A stretch of 64,000 bases of DNA from positions 72,904,382 through 72,968,381 of the forward strand of contig CM070713.1 of assembly GCA_036346275.1 (NCBI GenBank), read 5' to 3'. The stretch comes from Otatea glauca (Eukaryota > Streptophyta > Magnoliopsida > Poales > Poaceae). Positions 31,553 through 43,679 of the stretch are shown here, piece after piece. The number at the start of each line of letters is the position of its first letter. The first letter of the stretch is position 1. Below the pieces are notes generated by a model that was not told the DNA's origin, did not search any database, and worked only from the letters and a program-made list of their open reading frames with translations. Both the position numbers and the translations under genes were made by a program.

Positions 31553-32701
31553 ATGCTCCATCTCCAGAAATACGCCCTCCCCCTCCGCCGCTCCGCCTTG
31601 CCCATCTTCTTCTCACTCCACCGCGCCCTCCTCTCCGCCTCCGCCGCTGCATCGCCCGGCCACTTCGCTGTCGAGGACTACCTGGTCACCAGCTGCGGCC
31701 TCACCCCCGAGCAAGCCCTGAAAGCCGCCAAATACATCTCCCACTGCAAGTCCCCCTCCAACGCCGACTCTGTCCTCGCCTTCCTCACCGGCCCCGCCCT
31801 CCGCCTCTCCAAGGCCGACATTGCCCACGTCGTGGCCCACGACCCGCGGATCCTCAACTGCAGCGTCGACAACACCCTCAAGGTTCGTGTCGCCGGCTTC
31901 CTCAGCCACGGCCTCTCCCCCGCCCAGGTCCGGAGCTTCGTCCGCCTGGCCCCCTGCGTCTTCCGCTCCTTCAACATCCACGAGAAGCTCGGATTCTGGA
32001 TGCCCTTCCTGGGATCGCCGGAAAAGTTCCTCCTCCTCGTCAAGCGCAACTTCTACCTCCTCACCTCGGACCTCGAGAAGGTGATCAAGCCCAACATTGA
32101 GCTGCTGCGGGAATGCGGGCTAAGTGCTCACGATATTGCCAAGATGTGCGTGCCCAACTCGAGGCTGCTCACCAGCAACCCCAAGACCGTCCAGGTCATC
32201 CTGGCGCGTGCCGATGAGCTCGGCGTGCCGCGCCACTCGCTTATGTTCAGGCAAGCGGTGGGCACCACGACGGGCCTCCGCTCGGAGACCATGGCCTCCA
32301 AGCTCAAGTTCTTGGGCGAGACGCTCGGGTGGTCCGAGGCCGAGGTGGCCAGCGCGGTGAGAAAGAACCCAGTGGTGCTGAGGTGCTCCCGGGAGAAGCT
32401 TCGCCGTGTGTCAGAATTCCTGACGACGGCGGTTGGCGTCGACGCCAAGTACATCTTGGGCAGGCCCACGATCCTGATGTACAGCCTGGAGCGCCGGCTG
32501 GCGCCCCGGCATTACGTGATGAAGGTGCTCCAAGGGAAAGGATTGATGCGGCAAGATCAGAGCTTCTACACGATGGTCACGCTTGGTGACAACTCGTTTC
32601 GACGCAGGTATATACATCCTCATAAGAATGATCTTCCAGGCCTAGCCGACGCGTACACTGCTGCTTGCAACGGAAAAATGCCTGCGGGAGACGGTCTATG
32701 A
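31553..32701 (+). CDS. mTERF-domain protein 3, organelle-targeted
   Basis: This intronless gene encodes 382 residues. The first 35 residues (MLHLQKYALPLRRS...) are basic and hydroxylated with few acids, as in a mitochondrial or plastid presequence. GHFAVEDYLVTSCGL then opens the family region near residue 38. The mTERF repeats include VAHDPRILNCSVD, VPNSRLLTSNPKTV and VRKNPVVLRCSREK. The C-terminal half has YSLERRLAPRHYVMKVLQGK and LADAYTAACNGK, matching mTERF 2 and 4 in order and spacing. The start is supported by the CGCCGCGATG context and by alignment of the presequence length with mTERF 2. The predicted role is nucleic-acid binding in an organelle. The specific target is unknown. Confidence 0.94.
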   Translation: MLHLQKYALPLRRSALPIFFSLHRALLSASAAASPGHFAVEDYLVTSCGLTPEQALKAAKYISHCKSPSNADSVLAFLTGPALRLSKADIAHVVAHDPRILNCSVDNTLKVRVAGFLSHGLSPAQVRSFVRLAPCVFRSFNIHEKLGFWMPFLGSPEKFLLLVKRNFYLLTSDLEKVIKPNIELLRECGLSAHDIAKMCVPNSRLLTSNPKTVQVILARADELGVPRHSLMFRQAVGTTTGLRSETMASKLKFLGETLGWSEAEVASAVRKNPVVLRCSREKLRRVSEFLTTAVGVDAKYILGRPTILMYSLERRLAPRHYVMKVLQGKGLMRQDQSFYTMVTLGDNSFRRRYIHPHKNDLPGLADAYTAACNGKMPAGDGL

Positions 32702-34081
32702 AGGATCCTGTTAGTATGTTTCATTGTTCTGAATCTTAGCTGGGCAATCGTGTAAATGGGCAGCAACTACAATCACATTTCATCCTTAGCCCATTCAGAT
32801 GCTACTGATGTGTTCTCTGCAACTCACTGTGCTAACATCACTAATTTATGATGAGCAGAGCTTAAGGCTATCATTTATATCTAGCTAGGTTACAACTCTT
32901 GTAGGAGTTTGCAGGGGCAACATACTTTTTTTTTGTTATTTGTTTGGGGTGTAATTTTTGGAGTAGTTGTTTCATGTTTGTTATGACTTATGACCTGTTC
33001 AACATGTTCCAAGTTCAGCATATATTGGGTACTAGAATTGTGGCAAGAAATCTTGGCTCCTTGGTTTTGCACTTAAACATTGCTGTTCAATCGTAAAGCA
33101 GAGTATTCTCCAATATGTCTGTGGCGCAGTGCACAGGTGAATATGTTATTCAGAAAGATGTTTCAGTCTGGAAATAAAGCTTAATATCTTCCTTGGTTTT
33201 GCTCTATCCAAAGCATGAATCTTTGAGCGTTTTCTTCAGCTAGAAGATGTTAGAATTAGATGCATGTATTATATTTACTGTATTAGTGCTGCCTGCTGTA
33301 TATTGAAATCGATCAGATCATCTGCGCAGTGCAACATGGCTTAAACAATAGATAACCTGTTTCACAGGTTCCCCAAGAAAACACTTGTTTCCTCTTATGT
33401 TGTTACAATCTATTCAAAATGATGGCTAGTTGTTACAAGTACTTGCCTATATACTGTTTGCAAGCTTCAGGAAGGCAGCTATGCCTTAGATTTGCTGCTC
33501 ATAGTCCATGCATTGCATGTACTCTAATTTTACCTGCAGCTTGCTTGGATAAATAAATTTTATACCCCAGTCCTGTTGTGCTGCTAACTTGATAGCTGAT
33601 GAAATTTGCCTAAAATCCCGGCCCATCCACAGGGATCTCGGCCGGGAATGGGCCACCCAAACAAAGCCTTAATGTGATGTCCTGCAGGTACATTGCGTGA
33701 ACTCGTAGTAGATAAGTTTAGACATGCATGATTGCTCATTAATATTATCAGTTTGGTACACTAATCCTACTTTGATGAGTGCACTTGTTTTGTTTCTTGT
33801 TGGAACCTGAGGTTACACCATAATCCCATACCTAGATTGCTACCTTTCCGCTTTACATTATCTCTACTGGTTTCACCGGGGAAATTCTGGAGAAACCTTG
33901 ATATAGCCCTTAATTTATTTCATCTTTGTGTATTATTGTTTGATGTAGAAGTGCGTTCTTCAAGTATGTAATCCAGATCTGGGACTCGTATGGAGTTCTT
34001 ATGGATGTGGGAGGGTCTTGTGCGGAACATTTGCAACGAGATATCCATGTGTATGAGATGGAAGTTTAGTCTTGTGTTTGT
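32702..34081. other. 3' region of mTERF 3 and intergenic sequence
   Basis: No gene is visible. The first part presumably contains the 3' UTR. The rest is AT-rich sequence with short open frames only. Confidence 0.5.
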
Positions 34082-34083
34082 TA

Positions 34084-34342
34084 CTCCCTTGGTTCTGTTT
34101 TAAGCGGCGATTTTTTGTTTACTTTTTACGGTCTCCGAGTTGTGATCTTGACCGTTGCTTTTTTAACATTATCTTATTATATATTAATACAATTATAATA
34201 TTATACAAATATTTTTAAGAGTAAACCTATTGATAAAGTTTTTATGTAGCTAATCTTAATAGTTTTAAACATATTAGTGATCAAACTTTAGAAAATTTGA
34301 CTACACAAACTCTACGGCGTCACTTAAAAAGAACAGAGGGAT
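34084..34342. mobile_element. Stowaway-like MITE (259 bp)
   Basis: The terminal repeats are CTCCCTTGGTTCTGTTTTAAG and, inverted at the right end, CTTAAAAAGAACAGAGGGAT. TA lies outside both ends, which is the Stowaway target duplication. The interior is AT-rich and noncoding. Confidence 0.82.
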
Positions 34343-34848
34343 TAGTTTACCAGCATATCAATCAAATGTTTTTTTTTGCCAACAACTAATTCCTTGGTAC
34401 AAAATTTGAGAGCGCAGTGTGTGTTTGATCAAACAGCTCAACTGTTGAATAAATGCCTTGTGGGAATGTTAGTGCAAATAGTTTAGCTTGAAGATCTGCC
34501 ATGACAGAAAAGTTTCACTCAGTTTGTACAACATGCCAACATGTAAGTATGTAACTCAGTTTGTACCAAGTTGCTATGTGGTGCATTTTTTTTTGTTTGA
34601 CAAGTCCTCTCAGGGTTGACAGAGATCCTGAAAAACAGCTTGTGTCACTTGTACTAGATTAAGAATTTTGTACTAACCTTTTTTCAATGCTTCATCCTTG
34701 TCATGTAAGTATACAATTCCTGTTTGCTGCAAGCCTACTTTAAGAATCCAAAATCCAAATGCGTGGTTTTATTCTGATTTTATTCCTTTGTATACCCCCA
34801 ACTGGTCAGTACTTACTAGTTATATACGCGAGGGCGTACGCCGCCGCG

Positions 34849-35009
34849 ATGCTCCGCCGCCAAAACCACCACCTTCCGCCCACCGCGCGACCTCTCCTCT
34901 CTGGCTCTCCGCCTCTCCCTGCCTCCTTCCTCCGCCCCAGCCACATCCAACGCCCAATTCGTCGCTGAGGACAAGCTCGTCATTGCTTACGGCCTCACAC
35001 CGGTTGTAA
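34849..35009 (+). pseudogene. mTERF pseudogene stump A
   Basis: The start MLRRQNHH is close to the intact minus-strand mTERF 4 (MLRLQNHH). After a frameshift it continues with TSNAQFVAEDKLVIAYGLTP, which matches the opening of the mTERF region (QFVAEDYLVAACGL in mTERF 4). It then ends abruptly at about 35009, where LTR-like sequence begins. The rest of the gene is not found on the far side of that sequence (36.7-39.5 kb). About 55 of the usual 380 codons remain. Confidence 0.85.
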
Positions 35010-36666
35010 GTAACATCCCAAAATTTGTTGTTTTCATAATATTATTTTAAATTAAGTATTTCAAATTGTTGGATTTTATTTGGAGTTCTGCAATAATCAA
35101 ATCTAAATGCAAAATTCAGCTCCAAATCAGTCTATTCAAATTCAAATTCCAAATATCAGTACGAATTCCCACCAACTTTATTCAGCCCGTTTTCTTTCCT
35201 AGCCCAATCCTTTTTCTTTCTTTCTTGGGCCGAGCTCACCGGCCATCTCTCTCTTTCTCTCTCTCTTTTCCTGTGCTTTGCTTGCGGTGCGCCCTGGCGA
35301 CGAGCCATGCAAACCGCGCCGCGCCGTCTGCGCTCCCTCGCTGAAGCCATGTGCGTACCCGTCTAGAAATTCCCACAATCAAGCCGCTATTGCCACAATC
35401 AAGCACCTCTCTGTACTTGTGCAGTGGATCACCGGAATCGCGTCGTTTTCTCTGTCGTAGTTCAACCCGCCGCTGTCGTCGATTTCGTCTCTCTTGCTGA
35501 GCCTCTCCGCAATTCCTCGAGACCACACCGTCGTCATCATCTCCTCTTCTTACGACATGCCTCAATTTGGCCTATAATTTGTCGTGGAGAGCTGTCGCCG
35601 TGCCACCCTCTTCTTAGGCGCCTACCGCCGTCGCATAGCTCCCTCCGGCCACGCCAACCCTAACGGAGGATTCCACTCACCCAAGCCTTGCTTGTGCTTG
35701 TGCCAGTTCCCAAGGATCACCGCTGGAATGCGATCGTCGTTGTCTGCCCAAGCAGCCACCCGCTCTGCTCACCACCAGTTTGCCGCTGCACTCCTCTTCC
35801 TGCGCCGCTGCCTCCTATCGTCGTCCCAAGGCCGTGCCAACCCATTTCGCCGATCACGCTGAGCATCCCGTGCCATCGTTCACTGAAGCCGTCGTCGCCT
35901 AGAGCCACGAACTCCTCCATTGTTCTACTCCCTGTTCCCCTATCGATCTCTTTCTCTCTGCCTGGTGGTCCCCACATCCAGGCCTCCTTCCTTAAAACCG
36001 AAAATAAACCGGTCAGTCCACTTCGGTTTATGACACGTGGGTCCCGCCTGTTTATTTCTTATTAAACTTGTTAAATTCCACTATTAGGCTGACACACGTA
36101 CGTTACTCAATAGATTGGTTTTTTTTTATCTGAAGGGAATATTTCAGACAATATTGCGTAGCCTGGGCCAGGTCAGGGAGATGTGCTAGGTGGGCCAGGC
36201 CGATGCACGTAGAAGGGATAGAGGGGTGGGCCGGCTGGGCAGTGCAAGAGGGGGAAGGAAAGGTCGGCAGCGCGGGCCAAGGAACACTGCAAGGTGGGTT
36301 GGAAAGAAAGGGCTTCGGCCCAGGGAACACTTTAGAAATTTTAAATCATTTCCAAATTTAAAGAATTACCAAAACTCAAAGAAGATTTTAGAAAATATCA
36401 AATAGCGTTAAAAATTTTGGAAAAATTCAAAAAAATTACTTGAGATATTTTTAAATTAATAAAATTATTTTCAACTTATATTTGGTTTTTATTTTTATGC
36501 ATAAATTAATTTTAAATTTATAAAAATAACAAAAACCTTTTTTAAATAAAGATTCAGAAATAATTATTAGAAAATCCATAAAATTGAATAATTCCCTAGA
36601 AATTCTCAAAATACAATAAAATAATATTTTTACCTTATTTTTATAAATTAAACTCTGAGATGTTAT
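35010..36666. mobile_element. LTR-like sequence truncating mTERF stump A
   Basis: The stretch begins TAACATCCCAAAATTTG, close to the start of the solo LTR at 2400 (TGTAACATCCCAAAATTTGG). It ends CTCTGAGATGTTATA, an approximate inverse of that start (GATGTTAca). The interior moves from AT-rich to GC-rich to AT-rich in the same order as the solo LTR. No target duplication is clear, and the first bases (TGTAAG) are altered. Open frames inside show no retroelement domains. Confidence 0.5.
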
Positions 36667-36907
36667 AAAAACTATTCAAAAACCATACCCACAGTCAATG
36701 AGATTGACAGATTTGTAACTTAAGAATACTATTTTAGGGTTACAACATCGTGATGTAAGAAACAATGTAACTCCAAACGTTTGAGTCAAGTCATTTGCGT
36801 TGAAATGGACAACTGATAGCATCGGTATTCTGATTTCTGAACCGTTCCCCTCCAAATTAGAATGCATAAGCACATCTACCCATTTTGCTCTTCAATCCCT
36901 GTGGTTA

Positions 36908-36968
36908 TGCATAGCTTATGTTTACATGGACTCTCCCTTTGCCCCTACTTGTAAACATAAGCTATGCA
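36908..36968. repeat. Perfect 19 bp inverted repeat (hairpin)
   Basis: TGCATAGCTTATGTTTACA at 36908-36926 is followed, after 23 bases, by its exact reverse complement at 36950-36968. There is no U-rich tail and no gene next to it. Confidence 0.85.
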
Positions 36969-37003
36969 ATCGCCCGACTATTTAAACATAGGGGGAGGGG
37001 TGA

Positions 37004-39079
37004 TGCAACACCTTACCCTAGCTAGCCTTCCCCCGTTTGAGAGCCGCCACCCCCACCTGCGCGCTGCAGCCCCCCTTGCCATCACCCGCTGGTGAGTGAC
37101 TATTGTGACTTCGCCGGCTGTTGCTCTGGAGCATGCCCATAACGTGTTGTCCACAGCAAGGACGCGACCCGGCCACGTTGTTCTTCCATTTTCTTGTTCC
37201 CCTGTTAATTCGTGCATCCGATTTGAAATCCGTTCTCATCACTGTGTGCAGGAGCTGGCGATGATCTTAGTGAATCTTCGGGACACAGGTATAAACCATA
37301 GATTGATCTTGGTTATTTTGGCACTTAGTGGAGCTATATTTTGATTGTTTTGTTGGTAGATGTGGCAGTTGGAGAGCATTGTGATGGATTTTGGGAGAGA
37401 TCAGTATTCGTTCGATAGTGGTTTATGTCTTCAGGTTGAGTTTTGGGGTAACTACGGTTAGTTTCATGGTCTATGAAAGTTATGGAACATGTATATTACT
37501 GTCTAAAATTTTATTAGAGTACAAAAAAGTAAAATTTGGTTAAGCGGTTTGAAAGTTATGATATATAAAAGCTTGCTGTCTAGAAATCGACCACTGATGA
37601 GAACAATCGTGGTAATCTGCTGATTAGAGCGAGTTAATGTTTGGATTAAATTATATCCATAACTAGAGAAAGCTAGAAAATTTTACCTAGATTTCAGAAA
37701 TGTTATGGCTTACTATGTTTGGTGTTGTATAAAAATATGTATGAAATTGTGAAGCCTACTATCCAGTAAAACAACAGATTGATCTTCGGGGCTGGAAACA
37801 AGTGTTTAAATGTATTAATTGGAAAATATGGATATCCAGAAAATTATAGATAATCTTTGTAGTTTTCAAAAAACATATGGTTTACTATATTTGTTCTCCT
37901 AAGATAGGAGTTATGGTTTTCTGACCGCCGGAACAACAAAGGGTAAATTGACCGATGAGTAAGAAAGTTTAGTTCGGGGTTGTGCGTAAATGCGATGTTG
38001 TTATGTTTTGATGCTTGTACTGTTATAGCAGATTTTTTAGATGAGTTTAACTAATGTAGGAGGTGTGACTACGAATTTGTTTTCAACTGCACGCCATTCC
38101 GCTCCTCGTTGGTAAAAAGGCAAGTGCATGATAGAATGATGCTATGGATGGTTAATTCTTATTGGAAGCTTGCTATCGTGATGCTTTACATGATTACTTT
38201 CATGTTAATATTGATAAATCATATCAATTGTATTTGTGCATTCATGATGGAAAGTGGTAACTTGTGTAGGCATCTATGACCTACTTGGTGTAGGCATGAA
38301 ACACCTGTTTCGGTAGGCACCTCCACAAGATGGAGTGTATGAGAGCGTGCGATATCGACAGATGTGCACTTAGCGATACCCTATACGCTATGTGATGAGC
38401 ATATAAGCATGTGGATATATTTGTATTGCATCACTAATAATGAATGATGACTAATAAGATGAATGTGATAAATGGTTATGTTATTGAGTTGTGGATTCAC
38501 CTAAAGACGATTAATGATATTAATGTTATAACTGGTTATGTTATTATTTTATTATGTATATGCTGACTTGTGGACTTACCTTTGCTTATTTTAATATTTT
38601 AGCGATATGCATTGGATGGAAGCAGCATCAATGTGTCACTTGCCATATCATCCTCCATGATTATTTAGTTTTAGTATTCTCTCATGAATAAGATAGTGTT
38701 TAACTATATTTAGATGATAAAATTATATAGTTGCAATAATAGACATATGAACTTAGTCGGTTATCTTTGTTAAATTGAGAGGTGTTGTCGTTTATCTGAT
38801 GTTTACTTAATCTTATTCATCGTCGTCGTCAAAAGGTAAAGGTTACTCCCAGAGGTATGTGATCCGAGCACCCAAATGTGAAGTCTTAGGTGTGCTTGAG
38901 CACATGATTTCAAGTTTTATTATTTTGTTGTTGTTTTTATATGATTATGCAAATTATTGTTATTGATGGCTTAGTAGTGATGATAATTGCTTGAGATGTT
39001 TGCTGAAATTATGGTAAAAATGAGAAAAAAAATGTAAATGGTAGTAATATATTGAGCTTTTGTTTTAGTGGGTGTTACA
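37004..39079. mobile_element. Possible LTR remnant (2.08 kb)
   Basis: The sequence starts TGCAACACC and ends GGTGTTACA, an inverted pair with one mismatch. A purine tract (AGGGGGAGGGG) lies just before the start, as before a 3' LTR. The interior is AT-rich, with no coding domains. No target duplication was found, so it may be a truncated 3' LTR or an independent remnant. Confidence 0.4.
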
Positions 39080-39486
39080 AATAAGTGTCACCAAAGCAAA
39101 CAAAATCTTCTTGTCTTCCCCATTTCCTTCCTTTGCTCTCACATTTCCGAACCAATTTCGAGATTGTTTCCTCGTTTGCACCGCGCAAGACTTTCTACTC
39201 CTCCGAAGTGGTCAGAGCAAATCTTTCGAGCTTTCATAGGAAAATGAGCAAGAAGCACCTCTCACTTACGTTTTTACCTCTTGCTTTTTTGCTTCTCCAC
39301 AAAATTGCGCTCGAATAGTTCGAACCCAAGATAAGCACACAATCAAATTCTAGAATCCAACTATGTATTGTTCCGCCCGTTTAACGTTTACAAAGCATTC
39401 AACAATCATGAGAGTGATACATATCGCAAAAGAGTAAGAAGAGACAACAGCATCGAGGCGACGCCGCGGCGAGGGTTGGAAGCCGA
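39080..39486. other. Intergenic sequence 3' of the ATP synthase delta gene
   Basis: This should include the 3' UTR of the minus-strand delta gene near 39360-39486. An open frame at 39085-39318 on the plus strand has no recognised motif. Confidence 0.45.
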
Positions 39487-40230
39487 TCAGACGTCGAGGG
39501 TGACCGCGGGCATCTCGAACTCGGCGGCGATCTCCTCGATTTGTTTCCGGACGCTCATGTCGATGAAGTTGGAGCCGTCGCGGCCGTACTGCACGGTGAA
39601 GCCGGCAATGAGTTCCGGGTCGATGAGAGTCTTGGTACGGACGTTCGCAGCGCCGGTCATCTTCTGCACGTGCTGCGCGATCTGCGCGAGGTCCTGCGAC
39701 TCGAGCTGTACCACGGACGTGACGGTGGCCACCTCGGTGCCGGTGAGGACGTTGTAGGCGGTCTCGAACTCCCGCACGATCTGCGGCATGAGCCCAGCGC
39801 GGCCGTTGTCCACGACCACGTTGAGGAAGTTGACGACGTGCGGCTGCAGCTCCGACGACTTGGCAATCTCGTCGATGAGCTGCGCCTTCTCGTCGCGCGG
39901 CACCGTCGGGTTGTCGAAGAACTCCGCGATGGACTCCTCGGCGAAGATCTTCTCCAGCTTCTCCAGGTCCGCCACGGTCGCCTCGAGGGTGCCGTTCTCC
40001 GAGGCCACCTCGGAAAGCGCGGACGCGTAGCTCTCCGCCGCGGAGTCGGCAGCGGCCCTGGGCCTGGCGAGGTTGCCGCGGCGGCGGCGGGGCGGGGCGA
40101 GGCGGAGGCCTCGCGCCGCGGCGCGGATGAAGGAGGTGGACCGGGGCGCCGCGGCGGATGCGGCGGCGGAGGGGGGTGCGGCCGTCGCGGCGGTGCGGAG
40201 GGCGACGGAGGTGAGGCGGAGCGTGGCCAT
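39487..40230 (-). CDS. ATPD: Chloroplast ATP synthase delta subunit (CF1 delta)
   Basis: This nuclear gene encodes 247 residues without introns and ends at the TGA complementary to 39487-39489. The start is the ATG at 40228-40230 (MATLRLTSVAL). The frame stays open to 40467, but the upstream part is not transit-peptide-like. Residues 1-60 are Ala/Ser/Arg-rich (AAARGLRLAPPRRRRG) as in a plastid transit peptide. The OSCP/delta domain follows with AAESYASALSEVA, FFDNPTVPRDEK, LNVVVDNGR, EVATVTSV and the C-terminal block DPELIAGFTVQYG...FIDMSVRKQIEEI. The subunit links CF1 to the peripheral stalk of the thylakoid ATP synthase. It is the only clear housekeeping gene in the window and lies between the plus-strand and minus-strand mTERF groups. 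Confidence 0.97.
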   Translation of the reverse strand: MATLRLTSVALRTAATAAPPSAAASAAAPRSTSFIRAAARGLRLAPPRRRRGNLARPRAAADSAAESYASALSEVASENGTLEATVADLEKLEKIFAEESIAEFFDNPTVPRDEKAQLIDEIAKSSELQPHVVNFLNVVVDNGRAGLMPQIVREFETAYNVLTGTEVATVTSVVQLESQDLAQIAQHVQKMTGAANVRTKTLIDPELIAGFTVQYGRDGSNFIDMSVRKQIEEIAAEFEMPAVTLDV

Positions 40231-40901
40231 CGCGTCCCGTAGCGTGGGGTGGGGAGTGGTGGACTCGGGGGATGTGACTCGGCTTGGCTTTGGTTTGGGA
40301 GGAGGGAGAGGGGTTTGGGTGGGGAACGGACGGGCGGTAGCGAGTGGTCGCGGGATCGGACGGCTGAGAGGTCCGAGGACGTCGCGTGGCTGCAGACGTG
40401 TGTGTGGCCCGTGGTGGGATGATGTTGATAAGAAACGGATGATTGTGCGTGATACCAAGATAGGCAACTTGTTGGATCAAAAGCGAATGTCCAGTTTTTC
40501 CAAGGGTATTGTTTAGAAAATACTGTTAATTCTTTCGATCAAATGGTACTGATGGTTGGTGACTACTAAAGTTACCGTCTTTACGTAACTGTATCCGATA
40601 CCTTTCTCAGGATAGACGACAGAGGCGGCACTATGAAATTGGTCGTGGAGGACGTGGAAAAATGCGCGGTAGCCGTTGCTGTTTCACGCCACGAGAGGGG
40701 AAGCCGGTAGCCGGACGGCAGCGGTGAGTTGGGTAGGCCTCGGCGACCGGTTATGACACTAGAGCGTAGGATAGCATATGCTTTGGCACAACGCTGACTC
40801 TAGTTGCTATCGGTTATTGCAGAGTAGGAAGTTCTGGATTCAGAAACGGCCATACCAGACATGCAGCATTTGATGCCATTCTGTAGGGGGAAATAGAGGT
40901 A
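40231..40901 (-). promoter_or_regulatory. Upstream region of the ATP synthase delta gene
   Basis: About 670 bp separate the delta start from the copia element at 40907. On the minus strand the last ~150 bases before the ATG are cytosine-rich leader-like sequence. I cannot point to a specific TATA box. The copia element may have pushed away more distal promoter sequence. Confidence 0.4.
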
Positions 40902-41339
40902 CATCATGTTGGGAAACCCAGATGGCCCATTGAAGGCCCATGCTTGTCCCTTAGCCTAAACTCTGGGTGAGCGCTATAAAAGGAGGAGGGGGGTCCCCCC
41001 TATGTACAGAAAATCATTAGCAATAAAGAATTTCCGCTATTGCTCTCCCTAAACACGTGTCTCTCTCTCTTTCCGTTCTCCAATTCAGATCTGTTGGGAA
41101 CCCGGACTATTCGATAGCGAGGTTCCTTAACACGTTATCGCGACGAAGCTCTCACCGAGATCAAATTGAAAAGGTGAGAAAAGGTGGGATTTCAAAGAAT
41201 TGAATCTAAACGCTTGTTGTTTTCTATGCATGCATCTAACCCACGCAGCTGCATGCGTTAAATCACGTGGCAAGAAGCTACATAGACACGAAACAACAAA
41301 TGCACATGAAGCATATTACATCCAGAGAAAAATAAGAAA

Positions 41340-42060
41340 GGCTATCGCCTCGGCATGCGACCACCGCGCACTGCGCCGCCACTCGGACGCCGCACGGCGC
41401 CGCCACCAACGCGGGTTTCAAGACGCACCACGCCATCATCGTCTTGCGGCGCTGCCGCGACGCACCGCGCGTCGCGATCCGTCCGGGACGCACGACGCTT
41501 GCCGGCGCTGTCGGCCTTCGGCGCCGCGCTCGGCGCCGCCACCGGCCACCGCTAACGCTACCTCTACGGGCGACCCGGCCACCGTCGCCGCCATGCATGC
41601 GCTGAAGCGCCTCGCCGCTCGCTCACGCCCCGAACGCCGCATGCATGCCTGCCGCTTGGTGCACGCAACCCGGCCTCGGCCGATCGCCGCCGCCGCGAAG
41701 CGACGCCTCGCCGTCGCAGCCCGCCGGGCGCGCTCGAAGCCGGTCGTCGTCTCGGCTCGGTTGCCGCCCGACTGCCGCCGAACCCGCATCGAGCGCCACG
41801 GCCTCCCGCTGTCGCTTCACAAGACGCCAACAGGCCGTACCACATTGCCGCCATTGTCGGCTCGGTCAAGACGGTTGCGAAGCGTCGGCGCGCCGGCCGC
41901 CAGACCGCCATAGCTTGCCTCGCCCCTCGGAAGCTCGTGCGGCGAGTTCTCGCCCGCCTCTTCTTGCTTCGCCATCGAAGCTAGTCGCGCGGCGTCGATG
42001 GCCTTGTGCCTGCGCGCCTCGGGAGCTTCGTGCGTGTGGCGGCTAGGAAGGAAACCCTAG
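41340..42060 (+). other. GC-rich leader segment in the copia element
   Basis: Between the 5' LTR and gag is about 0.7 kb of strongly GC-rich sequence (CGCCGC, GCGCGCC words) in an otherwise AT-rich element. Open frames cross it on both strands (for example 41200-41913 plus) but give Arg/Ala/Pro-rich translations with no family I recognise. It may be acquired host DNA or a low-complexity leader. Confidence 0.5.
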
Positions 42061-42451
42061 CCGCCGGTGGTTTTGTTCGCCAAGCAGCCGTTGCGGGCCA
42101 AGTAGGCTGAGACCAAAGATGGGCCAAGGAAACGCGCAAGACGCCTGGCCAGTTGAAGCTCGACCGAAGAAGAGAAGAAAAGAAAAAGGAAAAGGAAAGA
42201 AGAGAAGAAAAGAAAAAAAAATTGCAGAAAATTTTGAAAAATTGCCAGAAAATCAAGAAGATTTATTTGGCTCTGTTTTTAATTTTTTCTGGCTTTATTT
42301 CTCTATTTTATGAATGTTCTTTATGAATTTTGAATCTGTTGCTTTATTTAATATATAGCAATGCATAGCAATTTGTTCTTCTGCACTTTATGCTTTTGCA
42401 ACCATTTTCTATCAGATTACACGCAGTAATCTAAACCAGAATTTTGAAATC

Positions 42452-43330
42452 ATGCAGATGTCTGGCATTGTGAATCGTGAGTTTGAAGAACTGCCCCAAG
42501 ACGGTCGTAACTACCTCACTTGGGCATCGGACGTAAAATTGTTCTTGGGGCAAGAAGCTCCGTTCACGATTGGTCTAGGGTCCTCGCGGGACGCAAAACC
42601 TACCACCGAGCGTAACGATCAAGCTCTGATTTTCTCGAGCACCACCTCTCACCACTCAAGAATGAATATATGGTGAGGAGAGTGCACTTGAGCTCTGGAC
42701 GCAATTGAGCGGTTGAAAAGCTCAAGTACACCATCTTGCCCCAAATACAGCAAGATTGGGTACGCTGAGGTTTGCGGACTTCGAGCGATGGCGAGTACAA
42801 TTACCGCCTTGCACGAATTTGTACCAATCTCTCTCTATGTGGCAAGAAGATCACCGATGAAGAGAAGATTGAGAAAACTCTCTCTACCTTCCACCCTAAT
42901 GCTATCCAGAGTGCACATGACTATCGTCGGGACGCATACAAGGAGTATAGCGAATCGATTGATGTAATGCAAGTTGCGTAATCGCTAGACGATGTTCTAC
43001 GCAAGAACTATGTCTCGCACCACCGACGAGGCATCGCACGTAAGTCAATGCCAACAGCTACAAGGTGAGAAAGCCCACTCATAGAAAGAAGGGCAAGCGG
43101 GTGGAAAGGAGAGGCCCGTGCCAAAGGAAAGTCCAAAGCCCCGTGAAGAGGATGACAAAGAAAAGGCGACGCCAAGCCATATGGACAAGCAGAACCAAAC
43201 GTGCTTCAAGTGCGGCACTTGGGGACATTGGTCAAGATATGTCGGGAATCCAAAGAAGTGATCAACGCATATCGTGCTAAGAGAAAGGCAAAAGAAAACG
43301 CCCAGGTTAACACTTCGCCAACATCGGTGA
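42452..43330 (+). pseudogene. Copia gag remnant
   Basis: The first part reads MSGIVNREFEELPQDGRNYL and then TWASDVKLFL, the N-terminal pattern of plant copia gag. The frame breaks near 42676. Further gag-like pieces follow (about 42772-42967), then a damaged CCHC zinc knuckle near 43195-43240 (CFKCGTWGHWSR, with the last Cys shifted out of frame). The remnant is nonfunctional as it stands. Confidence 0.75.
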
Positions 43331-43679
43331 TGATGATGTCATGGATGTAGATACCCACTTGCCTCATCCTCACGTAACGGCTGGACATCGATCTGCGGCC
43401 ATTATTATGGCAAATGAAGAGAAAACTTCACGATGACATAGAAGCGTAAATTAATGCATATTTTCTGATTCATTTAATGTTTTTTAGATTATGGTTGTTA
43501 GCATTTTCTTTGAATAATGAATTGTAAGCTCTAGAAGAGCATACTTCTTTCATGAATAAATACGCAATTTATTCTTTATTCAAAGATTCTTCAAATTTGC
43601 AAGCAATATTTGGATTGTTTTTGCCTCTATCGATTAGAATTATATTTCTTTTATCTAAAAATCGTAGCGCCCAAATGGA

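Noticed and set aside
35010..39079. One single 4.07 kb solo LTR
   Set aside because: The inverse end GATGTTATA near 36664 and a second TGCAACACC...GGTGTTACA pair fit two separate remnants better, and no common target duplication was found. The question remains open.
39085..39318. 77-codon open frame between LTR-like sequence and the ATP synthase delta gene
   Set aside because: No recognised motif. It might be the missing part of mTERF stump A, but the translation does not match mTERF.
40231..40467. Upstream extension of the ATP synthase delta frame (79 more codons)
   Set aside because: The extension is His/Pro-rich and not transit-peptide-like. The MATLRLTSVAL start gives a normal plastid presequence and length.
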